Notes under the pieces: generated by a model | What the model was told of the DNA's origin: nothing | The model's input: only the letters and a program-made list of their open reading frames with translations | The model's database searches: none | Assembly (NCBI RefSeq): GCF_009883055.1 | Contig: NZ_WWVR01000010.1 | Span: 1 to 64,000, forward strand | DNA: 64,000 nt | DNA from: Blautia sp. BIOML-A1 | Lineage (GTDB): Bacteria > Bacillota > Clostridia > Lachnospirales > Lachnospiraceae | Direction of reading: 5' to 3' | In this document: positions 7,767 to 16,218 of the stretch, in pieces | Position numbering within the stretch: position 1 is the stretch's first letter | Layout of the letters: each line of letters begins with the position of its first letter | Position numbers and translations under genes: made by a program

Positions 7767-9264
7767 ACTGTCTGCCATAACGGACAGCAAGTGTTTTCAT
7801 TTCTTTTTGTAATTCTTTTGTGAACTGTCCTTCTTTTAATCTCCATTTCCAGTTCTTTCCAAGTGTGGAAGGCTGATTCATACGTGCAGAATTGTCAAGT
7901 CCCAGATAATCCTGCATTGGAATGATACACAGATTAGCAACACTTCGCATTACCAGACAGATCAGATCCTGACAAAGTTCCTTTCCGGAATCTCTGAAAT
8001 TATTCAGATACTCACGAACCTGTCTTCTCTCTGCCGGAGTGATATCCTCAAGCCAGGAAACCAGAGTTTCATTGTCATGCGTTCCCGTATAAACAACACA
8101 GTTTCTCGGATAGTTATGAGGCAGGTAATCACTTGCATTTCCTGTATCGCGTTCATCAAAGGCAAACTCGATCACCTTCATGTTTGGATAACCGCTCTCT
8201 TCTACAAGCTGTTTTACACTGTCTGTCATATATCCAAGGTCTTCAGCGATGATCTCTCTGTCTCCCAGTCTTGCTGAGATTGCACGGAACAGGTCGATTC
8301 CCGGGCCTTTTTCCCACCAGCCGTTTTCTGCTGTCTTGTCTCCATATGGAATTGCATAGTATTCATCAAATCCGCGGAAATGGTCGATTCTTACGACATC
8401 GTACAGACGGAAGCAGTTGGAGATTCGCTTGATCCACCATTCATAACCGGAGTTGCGGTGTACTTCCCAGTTATACAGAGGATTTCCCCAGAGCTGTCCT
8501 GTTGCGGAAAATCCATCCGGCGGGCATCCTGCAACCTGTGTCGGGCAATTTTTCTCATCCAGCTTAAAGAGCCACGGATTTGCCCAGGTATCTGCACTGT
8601 CCATTGCCACATAGATCGGGATATCGCCGATGATCTGAATGCCGTTTTCATTTGCATAAGCTTTGAGTTTCATCCACTGCTGCCGGAATTTGAACTGCAG
8701 ATACTCCTGAAATTCAATCTCAAAATACATTTCTTCTCTGTAATAATCCAGTGCATTCTGCCAGCGAAGACGGATATCCTCTGCCCACTCGCTCCACGGA
8801 ATGCCTCCGAAACGCTTCTTCACCGCCATGAAAAGTGCATAGTCTTTAAGCCACCAGGCTTCTTCTTCCTGGAATTTACGGAATTCTGCATCCATATAGA
8901 TGTCACTTTTCTCATATGCTTTACGCAGAAGGAGCATACGTCCTTCATATAATTTTGCATAGTCTACGCTGGTCTCATCTTCGCCAAAATCTACTTTGTC
9001 ACATTCTTTCTTTGTCAGTACGCCTTCTTCGATCAGATCTTCAAGACTGATAAAATACGGATTTCCTGCAAATGTAGAGAAAGACTGGTACGGCGAATCA
9101 CCATAGCTGGTCGGTCCAAGCGGAAGAATCTGCCAGTAGCTCTGTCCCGCTTCCTTAAGTGCATCCACAAATTCATAGGCTTTCTTGTCAAAACATCCGA
9201 TTCCATATTTTGACGGCAGACTGCTTATCGGAAGCAGCACGCCACATTTTCTGTTCTGTCCCAT
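7765..9264 (-). CDS. malQ: 4-alpha-glucanotransferase (amylomaltase, GH77)
   Basis: Transfers glucan segments between maltodextrins in the cytoplasm. The start is placed at ATG 9264 (499 residues), because the preceding in-frame ATG at 9279 is followed by GGGAGGAAAG, a clear ribosome binding site 7 bases before 9264. GH77 motifs are present: GDIPIYVAMDSADTWANP, VRIDHFRGFDEYYAIP (nucleophile Asp), IAEDLG (Glu) and TGTHDNETL (Asp). Length is normal for the family. It converges with glgB, consistent with joint use of glycogen and maltodextrin. A hairpin with a U tract lies in its leader (9295-9322), so transcription may be attenuated. Confidence 0.93.
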   Translation of the reverse strand: MGQNRKCGVLLPISSLPSKYGIGCFDKKAYEFVDALKEAGQSYWQILPLGPTSYGDSPYQSFSTFAGNPYFISLEDLIEEGVLTKKECDKVDFGEDETSVDYAKLYEGRMLLLRKAYEKSDIYMDAEFRKFQEEEAWWLKDYALFMAVKKRFGGIPWSEWAEDIRLRWQNALDYYREEMYFEIEFQEYLQFKFRQQWMKLKAYANENGIQIIGDIPIYVAMDSADTWANPWLFKLDEKNCPTQVAGCPPDGFSATGQLWGNPLYNWEVHRNSGYEWWIKRISNCFRLYDVVRIDHFRGFDEYYAIPYGDKTAENGWWEKGPGIDLFRAISARLGDREIIAEDLGYMTDSVKQLVEESGYPNMKVIEFAFDERDTGNASDYLPHNYPRNCVVYTGTHDNETLVSWLEDITPAERRQVREYLNNFRDSGKELCQDLICLVMRSVANLCIIPMQDYLGLDNSARMNQPSTLGKNWKWRLKEGQFTKELQKEMKTLAVRYGRQ

Positions 9265-9294
9265 TTTCTTTCCTCCCATGTATTCCTAACGCGG

Positions 9295-9322
9295 AAAAAC
9301 CAGGCGTCCACTTACGCCCGGT
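9295..9322 (-). terminator. Terminator-like hairpin in the malQ leader (possible attenuator)
   Basis: On the minus strand, ACCGGGCGT and ACGCCTGGT pair (9 pairs, one G-U) around AAGTGG and are followed by TTTTTCC. It lies 31 bases before the malQ start and does not follow any minus-strand gene, so it would act in the leader of malQ. No competing antiterminator was identified by eye. Confidence 0.55.
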
Positions 9323-9510
9323 AATCCTGATTATCCGTTATAGTTATTTTGTCATATATGAAGCAGAATCGTCAATGTTCAGAATTGATGGTTTATGTTA
9401 AATTTTTTAGATGTTTTGACTAATCTGAAAATGCGTCGATTCCTTTCTCTACTTTCCATACATTTTCCGGCTGCATCTGTCTGCACATTTTGAATATATT
9501 TTTTGCATTT

Positions 9511-9539
9511 GCGGGATACTACTTTCTGAATAGTGCTAC
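9511..9539 (-). repeat. Truncated copy of the dispersed repeat (copy C)
   Basis: Plus-strand GCGGGATACTACTTTCTGAA then TAGTGCTAC matches copy A at 83-109 (GCGGGATACTACCTTCTGAA then TAGTTAC). Only the left end of the full repeat is present; the hairpin part is missing. Confidence 0.65.
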
Positions 9540-9595
9540 TGTTCACAGCAACCTGGTCATAATTACTACTTATCATTATAAAGGAGCATTTCTTT

Positions 9596-9817
9596 ATGAA
9601 AAATAAAATTCCGCACAGTTCTTCGCCTTCTAACCAGGAGATCATGGATTCTTATGATTTTCTGGCAAATTCCGCATCCACCCAGGACTGCACCGGTCTG
9701 ATTCCTTCGGGTCCGGTGAATGAGGATGAGTTAACGTCTTATGAGACGGTTTACCATTATCTGCCGCCCCAGATCAAAAATCCCAAAAAGGAACCAGAAG
9801 ACAGGAAACATCTGTAA
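9596..9817 (+). CDS. Small hypothetical protein, 73 residues
   Basis: Not recognised. It has a good ribosome binding site (AAAGGAG about 10 bases before ATG), a full reading frame and its own terminator, so it looks like a genuine small gene. The product is hydrophilic and rich in Ser, Pro, Asn and Glu, with no signal peptide, membrane segment or Cys pair. The middle reads QDCTGLIPSGPVNEDE and the C-terminus is basic. It stands alone between malQ and the substrate-binding protein gene, transcribed toward the latter. Confidence 0.6.
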   Translation: MKNKIPHSSSPSNQEIMDSYDFLANSASTQDCTGLIPSGPVNEDELTSYETVYHYLPPQIKNPKKEPEDRKHL

Positions 9818-9824
9818 ACAGACT

Positions 9825-9878
9825 CAAAAGTCCCATAAGGTCATATCAGACCTCAGGGACTTTTGCTGTTTTATTTTT
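9825..9878. terminator. Shared terminator of the small gene and the convergent substrate-binding protein gene
   Basis: Outer stem CAAAAGTCCC (9825-9834) with GGGACTTTTG (9856-9865), and an inner stem AGGTC/GACCT, followed by CTGTTTTATTTTT. It overlaps the 3' end of the minus-strand gene. The minus side lacks a strong U tract, so it is clearest for the plus strand. Confidence 0.8.
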
Positions 9879-10887
9879 CAGCTGCTTTTGCAGCATATTC
9901 TGTTGTTACAAGATTTTCGTATGATACACGTTCCTTCAGTTCACCTGCATCTTCCAGGATATCTTCCAGAAGCTCAAAACTCTCTTTCTCGAAAATGAGG
10001 TTTGATTTCCAGGTATCCTGATCGTAATAACGTTTTACGATAGTTGTAACTGTGTCGAGGTCTGTTTCCGCAAACTGAGGAGCAATCACCTTAGCGATTT
10101 CTTCTGGTGTGTGTGTCTGGACGTATTCCATGCCTTTCTGGAGAGCATCTGTAAATTTCTGGATAATTTCAGGGTTCTTCTCCATGTAACTGGTCTTTGC
10201 ACTGTAGGAAGTATATGGAACATATCCGGAATCTACACCGAGAGAAGCCACCACATATCCTGCTCCTTCTTTTTCCAGTGCTGTCGCAGACGGCTCAAAT
10301 TCCACTGTAAAGTCTGACGAAGTGTCTCCCGAAAAAGCTGCTGCCGTGGAACCAAAATCAATACTCTGGTCGATCATCAGATCTTTCTGTGGATCCAGAC
10401 CGTTTTTGCGGAGAATATACTCAAACACCATTTCCGGCATGCCGCCTTTACGCCCGCCAAGAATTTTCTTATCTTTCAGATCTTCCCATTTAAAATCCGG
10501 CATTTCTTCTCTTGCCACAAGAAAATTTCCGGCACGCTGGGTCAGCTGTGCAAAGTTTACAACAGGATCCGTAGCTCCCTCCTGATAGGCATAGACAGAT
10601 GCTTCCGCTCCCATAAATCCAATATCTGCCTCACCGGATATTACAGCAGTCATTGTCTTATCTGCTCCAAAACCAGTCACAAGTGTCAGATCCAGCCCCT
10701 CATCTTTAAAATATCCCTCTTCGATTGCCACATACTGCGGTGCATAAAAGATTGAATGTGCCACTTCATTTAAGGTAACTTTTGTAAGCTTCGGCTCCTC
10801 TTTCTTTGCAGCAAACACTCCCATCGGTAGTGCAGTCACCGACAGAACGACTGCTGCCGCCAGTGAAATCCATTTTTTATTTTTCAT
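9871..10887 (-). CDS. ABC transporter substrate-binding protein, NMT1/SsuA-like, orphan
   Basis: A protein of 338 residues with a signal peptide (basic MKNKK, hydrophobic core, cleavage near GVFA-AKK). The mature part matches the nitrate/taurine/thiamine-precursor group of periplasmic-type binding proteins: FYAPQYVAIEEGYFKDEG, then ADIGFMG and GGRKGGMPE. The ligand could be a sulfonate, a pyrimidine precursor or another small organic molecule; it cannot be read from the sequence. Oddities: no lipobox Cys after the signal, so no visible membrane anchor in what appears to be a Gram-positive, and no permease or ATPase gene alongside. The ribosome binding site AAAGGAG supports the start. Confidence 0.8.
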   Translation of the reverse strand: MKNKKWISLAAAVVLSVTALPMGVFAAKKEEPKLTKVTLNEVAHSIFYAPQYVAIEEGYFKDEGLDLTLVTGFGADKTMTAVISGEADIGFMGAEASVYAYQEGATDPVVNFAQLTQRAGNFLVAREEMPDFKWEDLKDKKILGGRKGGMPEMVFEYILRKNGLDPQKDLMIDQSIDFGSTAAAFSGDTSSDFTVEFEPSATALEKEGAGYVVASLGVDSGYVPYTSYSAKTSYMEKNPEIIQKFTDALQKGMEYVQTHTPEEIAKVIAPQFAETDLDTVTTIVKRYYDQDTWKSNLIFEKESFELLEDILEDAGELKERVSYENLVTTEYAAKAAEK

Positions 10888-10939
10888 GCAGATTCTCCTT
10901 TACCGACTTCTTCTGTTAGAGTATGCAGAGAATAAAAGA

Positions 10940-10968
10940 TTGTGAAGGCATTCATAATTTGTTATAAT
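10940..10968 (+). promoter_or_regulatory. Promoter of the DUF3786 gene
   Basis: TTGTGA (10940-10945), 17-base spacer, TATAAT (10963-10968). It excludes the longer reading frame that begins at 10942 and supports translation from ATG 11044. Confidence 0.75.
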
Positions 10969-11043
10969 TTTCTGAAAGGAATTACAGCCGCCATTTACCA
11001 TAAAAATTTCGAAGGTAATATTACTCAGACGAAAGGCACTTAT

Positions 11044-11682
11044 ATGGAAAAAAATCTTACAGGCAATTACGAAAAACAGATATATATCGGAAGAGACTTG
11101 TTTTTGAAATATAATCAGGATATGCTGATAAAGAAATATAAATTGAAAAATGACGACGCATACCTGTACCTGAATTATATCGGAACAGAATATCGGATCA
11201 GCCGCTCAGATGGTTCCATCGAATATATAGCCGAAGGCATCTGGAAAATCTGCAAAGAATATTCAATTGTTATGACGATCTACGACCTGCTCTGCTACTC
11301 AGAAGATAAACCGCTTCCTCCGCTTACAGGACAATGGCAGCCGGTAACCAGATTTATTCCCACCGGAAGCAGTCCGTCCGGAGATGTGTTTACCCCTAAA
11401 TATGAAGCAGCATTCTCCGGCAAAGTAAATGCCGTCAGCCAGGCCTGTCTCTGTCTGGGAGGGGAATTACAGAAACGCCTGGCCGGGGCGGATCTGACTT
11501 TTGAAATGCCTGTTATGGGAGATTTCTCTGTGCTGTTCCAGTTCTGGGACGCTGATGAGGAATTCCCGGCAAAAATCTTATTGTTGTGGGATAAGGTATC
11601 CTTATCGTATCTTCATTTTGAGACGACCTTTTATCTCCAGGGAGATTTACTTGAAGCGATATTGCAGAAAGTCAACAGTTAA
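11044..11682 (+). CDS. DUF3786 domain protein
   Basis: A protein of 212 residues from ATG 11044, chosen because the promoter overlaps upstream in-frame starts and GAAAGG precedes this ATG. It appears to belong to the DUF3786 family, soluble proteins of about 200 residues found in anaerobes, of unknown function. There are hydrophobic and aromatic stretches (VLFQFWDADEEFPAKILLLW) but no signal peptide or recognised catalytic motif. It is followed by repeat copy B and then a separately promoted DUF89 gene in the same direction. The family call is from memory of the pattern and is moderately sure. Confidence 0.65.
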   Translation: MEKNLTGNYEKQIYIGRDLFLKYNQDMLIKKYKLKNDDAYLYLNYIGTEYRISRSDGSIEYIAEGIWKICKEYSIVMTIYDLLCYSEDKPLPPLTGQWQPVTRFIPTGSSPSGDVFTPKYEAAFSGKVNAVSQACLCLGGELQKRLAGADLTFEMPVMGDFSVLFQFWDADEEFPAKILLLWDKVSLSYLHFETTFYLQGDLLEAILQKVNS

Positions 11683-11689
11683 TCTTTTC

Positions 11690-11777
11690 GTAGCTGTTCA
11701 CAGGTAATATCCCGCGAGGTGTTTTGCCATGGATATGGCAAAATCCCGAGACATACGGGGCAAAATGCCATTCTCCG
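11690..11777 (+). repeat. Dispersed intergenic repeat, full-length copy B
   Basis: GTAGCTGTTCACAGGTAATA, CCCGCGAGG, a hairpin TTTTGCCAT/ATGGCAAAA, CCCGAGACATAC and GGCAAAATGCC align with copy A at 20-109. The stems differ by a compensatory G-C to C-G exchange (TTTTGGCA versus TTTTGCCA). It lies between the DUF3786 stop and the next promoter. Confidence 0.75.
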
Positions 11778-11783
11778 TCAATC

Positions 11784-11812
11784 TTGCCATGTTTCGACAA
11801 AAGCCTTATAAT
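11784..11812 (+). promoter_or_regulatory. Promoter of the DUF89 gene
   Basis: TTGCCA (11784-11789), 17-base spacer, TATAAT (11807-11812), 44 bases before the start codon, which has AGGAGG upstream. Confidence 0.75.
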
Positions 11813-11855
11813 AGAAGCTACCTGTATCAAATCATAGTTTTAGGAGGTTAACAGC

Positions 11856-12728
11856 ATGAAGTTCAATCCATTCTGTATGTGCTGTGCTGTCAGCAAACAG
11901 GAACAGAAAATCCGTTCCTTCCAGGATATGGACAAAAAAGTCGAATATATGAAAAAGGTCATGGACCGTATGGCATCTATCGACGAGGAAGACTGTGCTC
12001 CCAGTGTCTCTATTGAATTAAAAAAGATGTTCAGTGACTTCTGGGATCAGCCTATGGAAGATTACAGTTCTGCCAAAAAAGAATTTAACCAGCTTATGCT
12101 GGATCTGGAGGATTCCCTTGAAGAAAAGATCCGTCATTCTGACGATCCGCTGGAAACGGCACTTCTTTATGCCCGTATTGGCAACTACATTGATTTTGCC
12201 GCACTTTCAGATGTAAACTCTGATACCGTTCTGACTCTTCTTGAGGAGGACAACAAGGATCCTCTTGATACACAGGAATATCTGCACTTTCGTAAAGACC
12301 TGGATTCTGCTTCCCGTCTTGTCTATCTGACAGACAACTGCGGAGAAGTGGTTCTTGACAAACTGGTCATCAAGCTTCTTAAAGAACTCTATCCAGAGCT
12401 TGACATCACGGTGATTGTCAGAGGTTTTCCTGCGATTAATGATGCAACCTTTGAGGACGCCCGCGATATCGGACTTACTGAGATAACCCGCGTGATCGGA
12501 AACGGAAATGATGTTGGCGGTACCTGGCTTCCCCATATCAGTGCCAAAGCCCGTGAAATGCTTGAAACTGCTGATCTCATCATTTCCAAGGGACAGGGCA
12601 ATTATGAAACCCTTCATGACTGCGGACTGAACATCTATTACCTGTTCCTGTGCAAGTGTGAATGGTTCCAGTATCAGTTTAAAGCCAGACCACTGCAGGG
12701 TATGTTCATAAACGAACGCCGCATCTGA
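11856..12728 (+). CDS. DUF89/ARMT1-like damage-control phosphatase
   Basis: A protein of 290 residues. Motifs of the DUF89 metal-dependent phosphatase family are visible: LTDNCGEVVLDKL (metal-binding Asp-Asn), IVRGFPAINDAT, SKGQGNYETL and the C-terminal LFLCKC. The N-terminus has a C-x2-CC cluster (FCMCC) typical of the bacterial group. Known members remove phosphate from damaged or side-product metabolites; the substrate here is unknown. It has its own promoter and an AGGAGG site. The stop codon is the start of a long hairpin (12726-12768). Confidence 0.8.
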   Translation: MKFNPFCMCCAVSKQEQKIRSFQDMDKKVEYMKKVMDRMASIDEEDCAPSVSIELKKMFSDFWDQPMEDYSSAKKEFNQLMLDLEDSLEEKIRHSDDPLETALLYARIGNYIDFAALSDVNSDTVLTLLEEDNKDPLDTQEYLHFRKDLDSASRLVYLTDNCGEVVLDKLVIKLLKELYPELDITVIVRGFPAINDATFEDARDIGLTEITRVIGNGNDVGGTWLPHISAKAREMLETADLIISKGQGNYETLHDCGLNIYYLFLCKCEWFQYQFKARPLQGMFINERRI

Positions 12729-12768
12729 CAGGTTGACGAAACTTTTCCCCCTTTTCGTCAATCTGTCA
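12726..12768 (+). other. Long hairpin at the end of the DUF89 gene, without U tract
   Basis: TGACAGGTTGACGAAA (12726-12741) pairs with TTTCGTCAATCTGTCA (12753-12768) over 16 bases with one G-U pair and an 11-base loop. The following bases (AGAATCC) are not U-rich, so it is not a standard intrinsic terminator. It may protect the 3' end or be a DNA-level operator. Confidence 0.6.
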
Positions 12769-12824
12769 AGAATCCTCCGGAATCTTTGTAAAAATCTTCA
12801 CTGGTATCACTCCCGGGTTTTCGC

Positions 12825-12855
12825 TATACTGATAACAGTTCAAAACGAAAGCAAA
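12825..12855 (+). promoter_or_regulatory. msmK -10 element and weak cre-like site
   Basis: TATACT at 12825-12830 is a plausible -10; the -35 is poor. TTCAAAACGAAAGCAAA at 12839-12855 sits at the expected transcript start and resembles a catabolite-response element with one mismatch to a relaxed consensus and three to the stricter one. Carbon-catabolite control would suit a sugar-ABC ATPase, but this is a weak call. Confidence 0.35.
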
Positions 12856-12886
12856 AACTATTACAAATATTTTGGAGGAATAAGAA

Positions 12887-13978
12887 ATGGCAAGTTTATC
12901 TTTACAGCATATTAACAAGACATATCCAAACGGTTTTGAAGCCGTTAAAGATTTCAACCTTGAGATCGAAGATAAAGAGTTTATCATCTTTGTAGGACCT
13001 TCCGGATGTGGTAAATCTACTACACTTCGTATGGTAGCCGGACTGGAAGAGATCACTAGCGGTACTTTAAAGATCGGTGACAAAGTTATGAACGATGTAG
13101 AGCCGAAGGATCGTGATATCGCAATGGTATTCCAGAACTACGCCCTGTATCCTCATATGACAGTATATGATAACATGGCATTCGGACTGAAACTTCGTAA
13201 AGTTCCGAAGGACGAGATCGACAAAGCAGTTCGTGAAGCAGCAAGAATCCTTGACCTTGACAAACTTCTTGATCGTAAACCGAAGGCTCTTTCCGGTGGA
13301 CAGAGACAGCGTGTTGCCATGGGACGTGCTATCGTTCGTAATCCTAAGGTATTCCTTATGGATGAGCCGCTCTCCAACCTGGATGCAAAACTTCGTGTAC
13401 AGATGCGTATCGAGATTTCCAAGATCCACCAGAGACTGGGCGCTACCATCATCTACGTAACACATGACCAGACAGAGGCTATGACTCTTGGTACCAGAAT
13501 CGTTGTTATGAAAGACGGAGTTGTTCAGCAGGTAGATACACCTCAGAACCTGTACCAGAAACCAGGCAATCTCTTCGTTGCAGGATTCATGGGATCTCCG
13601 CAGATGAACTTCCTTGATGTTCAGATCAAAGAAAAAGGTTCTGACCTCGTTGCAGTATTAGGCAAGGATGAATTGGTTATCCCGGCAGCTAAAGCTAAGG
13701 CACTCAAAGATGGCGGCTATGTAGGCAAAACTGTTGTTATGGGTATTCGTCCGGAAGATGTTTCCGATACACCAAACGGTTCCATGTCTTCTACAGTTAA
13801 GGTTTATGAGCTTCTCGGTGCAGAAGTATTCCTGTACTTCGATGTAAACGGAACTCAGATCACAGCTCGTGTTGATCCTGGCACAAAAGCAAAAACAGGC
13901 GATCCTGTTAAATTCGACTTCGATATGGAAAAAACTCACTTCTTCGACAAAGATTCTGAGCTTGTTATCACAAACTAA
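12887..13978 (+). CDS. msmK: Sugar ABC transporter ATP-binding protein, MsmK/UgpC type
   Basis: A protein of 363 residues. Walker [11 protein letters not shown]-loop QNYALYPHM, signature [10 protein letters not shown], Walker [13 protein letters not shown] and the H-loop THDQTEAMT are all intact. The C-terminal third is the regulatory OB/TOBE domain of the MalK-like branch (MGIRPEDV). No permease or binding protein is adjacent, which fits the known role of MsmK-type ATPases as a shared motor for several CUT1 sugar importers. AGGAGG-like site (GGAGGAA) 9 bases before ATG. A strong terminator follows, then a PucR/CdaR-type regulator gene. Confidence 0.88.
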   Translation: MASLSLQHINKTYPNGFEAVKDFNLEIEDKEFIIFVGPSGCGKSTTLRMVAGLEEITSGTLKIGDKVMNDVEPKDRDIAMVFQNYALYPHMTVYDNMAFGLKLRKVPKDEIDKAVREAARILDLDKLLDRKPKALSGGQRQRVAMGRAIVRNPKVFLMDEPLSNLDAKLRVQMRIEISKIHQRLGATIIYVTHDQTEAMTLGTRIVVMKDGVVQQVDTPQNLYQKPGNLFVAGFMGSPQMNFLDVQIKEKGSDLVAVLGKDELVIPAAKAKALKDGGYVGKTVVMGIRPEDVSDTPNGSMSSTVKVYELLGAEVFLYFDVNGTQITARVDPGTKAKTGDPVKFDFDMEKTHFFDKDSELVITN

Positions 13979-13998
13979 GATAAATTCATCAAAATTTA

Positions 13999-14028
13999 AA
14001 ACCCGGGGGATTTTTCCCCGGGTTTTTG
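13999..14028 (+). terminator. Terminator after msmK
   Basis: ACCCGGGG (14001-14008) pairs with CCCCGGGT (14016-14023), followed by TTTTTG. The next gene's ribosome binding site begins only about 8 bases later, so read-through would be needed to express it from the msmK promoter. Confidence 0.85.
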
Positions 14029-14049
14029 TTTTTCAGAAAGGAAGATATT

Positions 14050-15129
14050 ATGTCTATACAGAGAACTTTGCAGAAATGTATGGAAGACTGGAAACAAATC
14101 AGCAATCTTGATTTCTGTCTTCTTCAGGAGGATAATTCCGTTTTTGTCACTACCTGTCAGAAACGGCTTCCCTCTCTGAACAAGCTCGCTGATTTTCGGA
14201 GCGATCCTGCATTATGCATTGCCAACAGCACTTACTGTCTTTACAAAATCCTGGATCGGGATGAACTTCTGTATATTCTGATCGTATGGGGAAGCAGCGA
14301 AAATGCTTCTACGATTGGTGAACTGGCTGTATGCCAGATCAGAAGCCTTATTGAGGCTTATTCGGAAAAAAATGATAAAAATGCTTTTATGCAGAAACTG
14401 CTGCTCGGCTCTTACAACGAAGTGGAGGCTTTTAACAAAGCCAAAAAGCTTCATGTCTCTTCTACCTGCCAGAGAGCTGTTTTTCTGGTTGAGACCAAAC
14501 AGACCGAAGATGAACATGCACTGACTATGATCCGGAATATTTTCTCTGCCAGAACACATGATTTTATTACATCTGTGGATGATAAAGGGATTATTATTGT
14601 ACGAGAACTGGTTTCTACTGAGACCTATGCAAATCTGGAAGCTACAGCCCATATGCTGGTCGATATGCTCGGTTCAGAGGCCATGACACAGGCCTGGGTT
14701 TCTTACAGTAATGTGGCAGACAGCCTCAAAGAGCTTGCAAACGCATATAAAGAAGCCAAAATGGCTCTTGAGATAGGCAAGATCTTTTATTCTGAAAAAA
14801 ATGTATTCGGATATCGAAATCTTGGGATCGGCCGTCTGATCTATCAGCTTCCGGTGGAAATCTGTGAGATGTTTATCGAAGAAATTTTTAACGGTGAATC
14901 CCTGGATGCGATCGATGGAGAAACCCTGAATATTATACGGACATTTTTTGAAAACAATCTGAACTTGTCTGAAACATCCCGACAGCTGTATGTCCACAGA
15001 AATACTCTGGTATATCGTTTTGAGAAGATTCAGAAGAAATTCGGACTGGATCTGAGAACCTTTGAGGATGCGATGACATTCAAACTTGCGATGCTTGTCT
15101 CAGGATATCTGCGGTATACAAACAACTAA
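14050..15129 (+). CDS. PucR/CdaR-family transcriptional regulator
   Basis: A protein of 359 residues from ATG 14050, preceded by AAAGGA at about 8 bases. The C-terminus is the HTH_30 domain of PucR/CdaR regulators (NLNLSETSRQLYVHRNTLVY, about residues 305-325). The centre is the GGDEF-like domain common to the family. The N-terminal sensor part does not match the sugar-diacid receptor by eye. It lies immediately after the msmK terminator with no clear promoter of its own. A role in controlling msmK or sugar uptake is inferred from this pairing only. Confidence 0.82.
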   Translation: MSIQRTLQKCMEDWKQISNLDFCLLQEDNSVFVTTCQKRLPSLNKLADFRSDPALCIANSTYCLYKILDRDELLYILIVWGSSENASTIGELAVCQIRSLIEAYSEKNDKNAFMQKLLLGSYNEVEAFNKAKKLHVSSTCQRAVFLVETKQTEDEHALTMIRNIFSARTHDFITSVDDKGIIIVRELVSTETYANLEATAHMLVDMLGSEAMTQAWVSYSNVADSLKELANAYKEAKMALEIGKIFYSEKNVFGYRNLGIGRLIYQLPVEICEMFIEEIFNGESLDAIDGETLNIIRTFFENNLNLSETSRQLYVHRNTLVYRFEKIQKKFGLDLRTFEDAMTFKLAMLVSGYLRYTNN

Positions 15130-15169
15130 AAAAAGAAGGCTTTTGCGAAATGCGAAGGCCTTCTTTTTT
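15129..15169. terminator. Bidirectional terminator between the CdaR-type gene and modC
   Basis: AAAAAAGAAGGC (15129-15140) pairs with GCCTTCTTTTTT (15158-15169), giving U tracts on both strands. It lies exactly between the two converging stop codons. Confidence 0.88.
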
Positions 15170-16218
15170 CATTTTAACAGCATGAGATGTTCCGGAGGTA
15201 AATATAAATATGCCGGGAGATTGAAATCGGAGGACTCCCGGAAATTAGATTTTGGCCGCATCCACCAGAGAACAGCCTTTGAATCTGCATCCGGACATTT
15301 AATAAGATATTGATGTTCGAAGGTAGTTTCTATATATTCCTGCACTTCAAATGGAATGCAATTCTGCCCATCGGTTTCGACAGGTCTGATCCAGTGTCCC
15401 CTGATGGCAATATGAGTAAATTCATCTGTCACTTCCCGGGCAGTGCAAAGCCTGATTCCCCAGTCAATCGCTTCCACCTCATAATATCCAAGCTTACGGA
15501 TCCTGGAGTTGTTTTTGCAGCCGGTAAGGCGGGCAGCCTCGATGAGCCCCGGCTGTTCAAAAATCCGTCTAGTCTCTCCGAAAGTCAGAGTTCTTCCGTC
15601 TTTAAGGAGCATAAGCTCTTTGCAGAACCGGAAGGCCTCATCTCTGCTGTGCGTTACCATGATCATATCACCCTGATATTGTTTCAGGAAATCTTCCATA
15701 TCTTTCTGAAGCGTATCTTTGAGATAACCGTCAAGTGCAGAAAATGGTTCATCGAGAAGAATCACCTCAGGCTCACCGATCATCATTCTCGCCAGAGCCA
15801 CCCTCTGCTGCTGTCCACCGGAAAGCTGAGACGGATAACGGTCCTCCAGGCCTTCAAGCTGATATCTTCTGATGAAATCAGTTACTTTTTCATCTAGTTT
15901 CTCTTTTGCACCGCGAAAACCGCATGTAATATTATCCCTGACTGTCATCGTCGGAAAAAGTGCATAATTCTGAAACAGATACCCGATCCGGCGATCCTGT
16001 GGTTTGAGATTGATTTTTTTTTCGGAATCAAAGACAGTTTTTCCATTGATGATGATCTTTCCTTTATCCGGCTTTTCAATTCCACAAATACATCTGAGCG
16101 TCATGCTCTTGCCGCTTCCGGATGCTCCAAGTATTCCTGTCGCAGAGCTTTTGCTATCGAATGCTGTCTTTAATGAAAAACCCCTGAAGTTCTTTTCTAT
16201 TTCTACATGTACTGCCAT
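15169..16218 (-). CDS. modC: Molybdate ABC transporter ATP-binding protein
   Basis: A protein of 349 residues from ATG 16218, which overlaps the modB stop (TGATG); the GTG at 16227 is less likely because AAGGTGG sits 6 bases before ATG 16218. Walker A GASGSGKS, Q-loop QNYALFPTM, signature LSGGQQQRVALAR, Walker B VILLDEPFSALD and H-loop THSRDEA are present. The C-terminal region (about 230-349) resembles a TOBE-type domain. It is the last gene of modABC; energises molybdate or tungstate import. Confidence 0.9.
   Translation of the reverse strand: MAVHVEIEKNFRGFSLKTAFDSKSSATGILGASGSGKSMTLRCICGIEKPDKGKIIINGKTVFDSEKKINLKPQDRRIGYLFQNYALFPTMTVRDNITCGFRGAKEKLDEKVTDFIRRYQLEGLEDRYPSQLSGGQQQRVALARMMIGEPEVILLDEPFSALDGYLKDTLQKDMEDFLKQYQGDMIMVTHSRDEAFRFCKELMLLKDGRTLTFGETRRIFEQPGLIEAARLTGCKNNSRIRKLGYYEVEAIDWGIRLCTAREVTDEFTHIAIRGHWIRPVETDGQNCIPFEVQEYIETTFEHQYLIKCPDADSKAVLWWMRPKSNFRESSDFNLPAYLYLPPEHLMLLK

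Larger units (their letters stand above)
9265..9595. other. Intergenic region with malQ leader, truncated repeat and small-gene leader
   Basis: About 330 bases without a long gene. It holds the malQ leader with a terminator-like hairpin (9295-9322, minus strand), a truncated copy of the dispersed repeat (9511-9539, minus orientation) and the ribosome binding site AAAGGAG for the small gene starting at 9596. TTGACG on the minus strand (complement of 9370-9375) could be a -35 for malQ, but no matching -10 is clear. The stretch 9376-9510 shows nothing I can assign. Confidence 0.6.

Noticed and set aside
12726-12768. Hairpin as an intrinsic terminator
   Set aside because: Strong stem but no U tract on either strand, so it was listed only as a hairpin.
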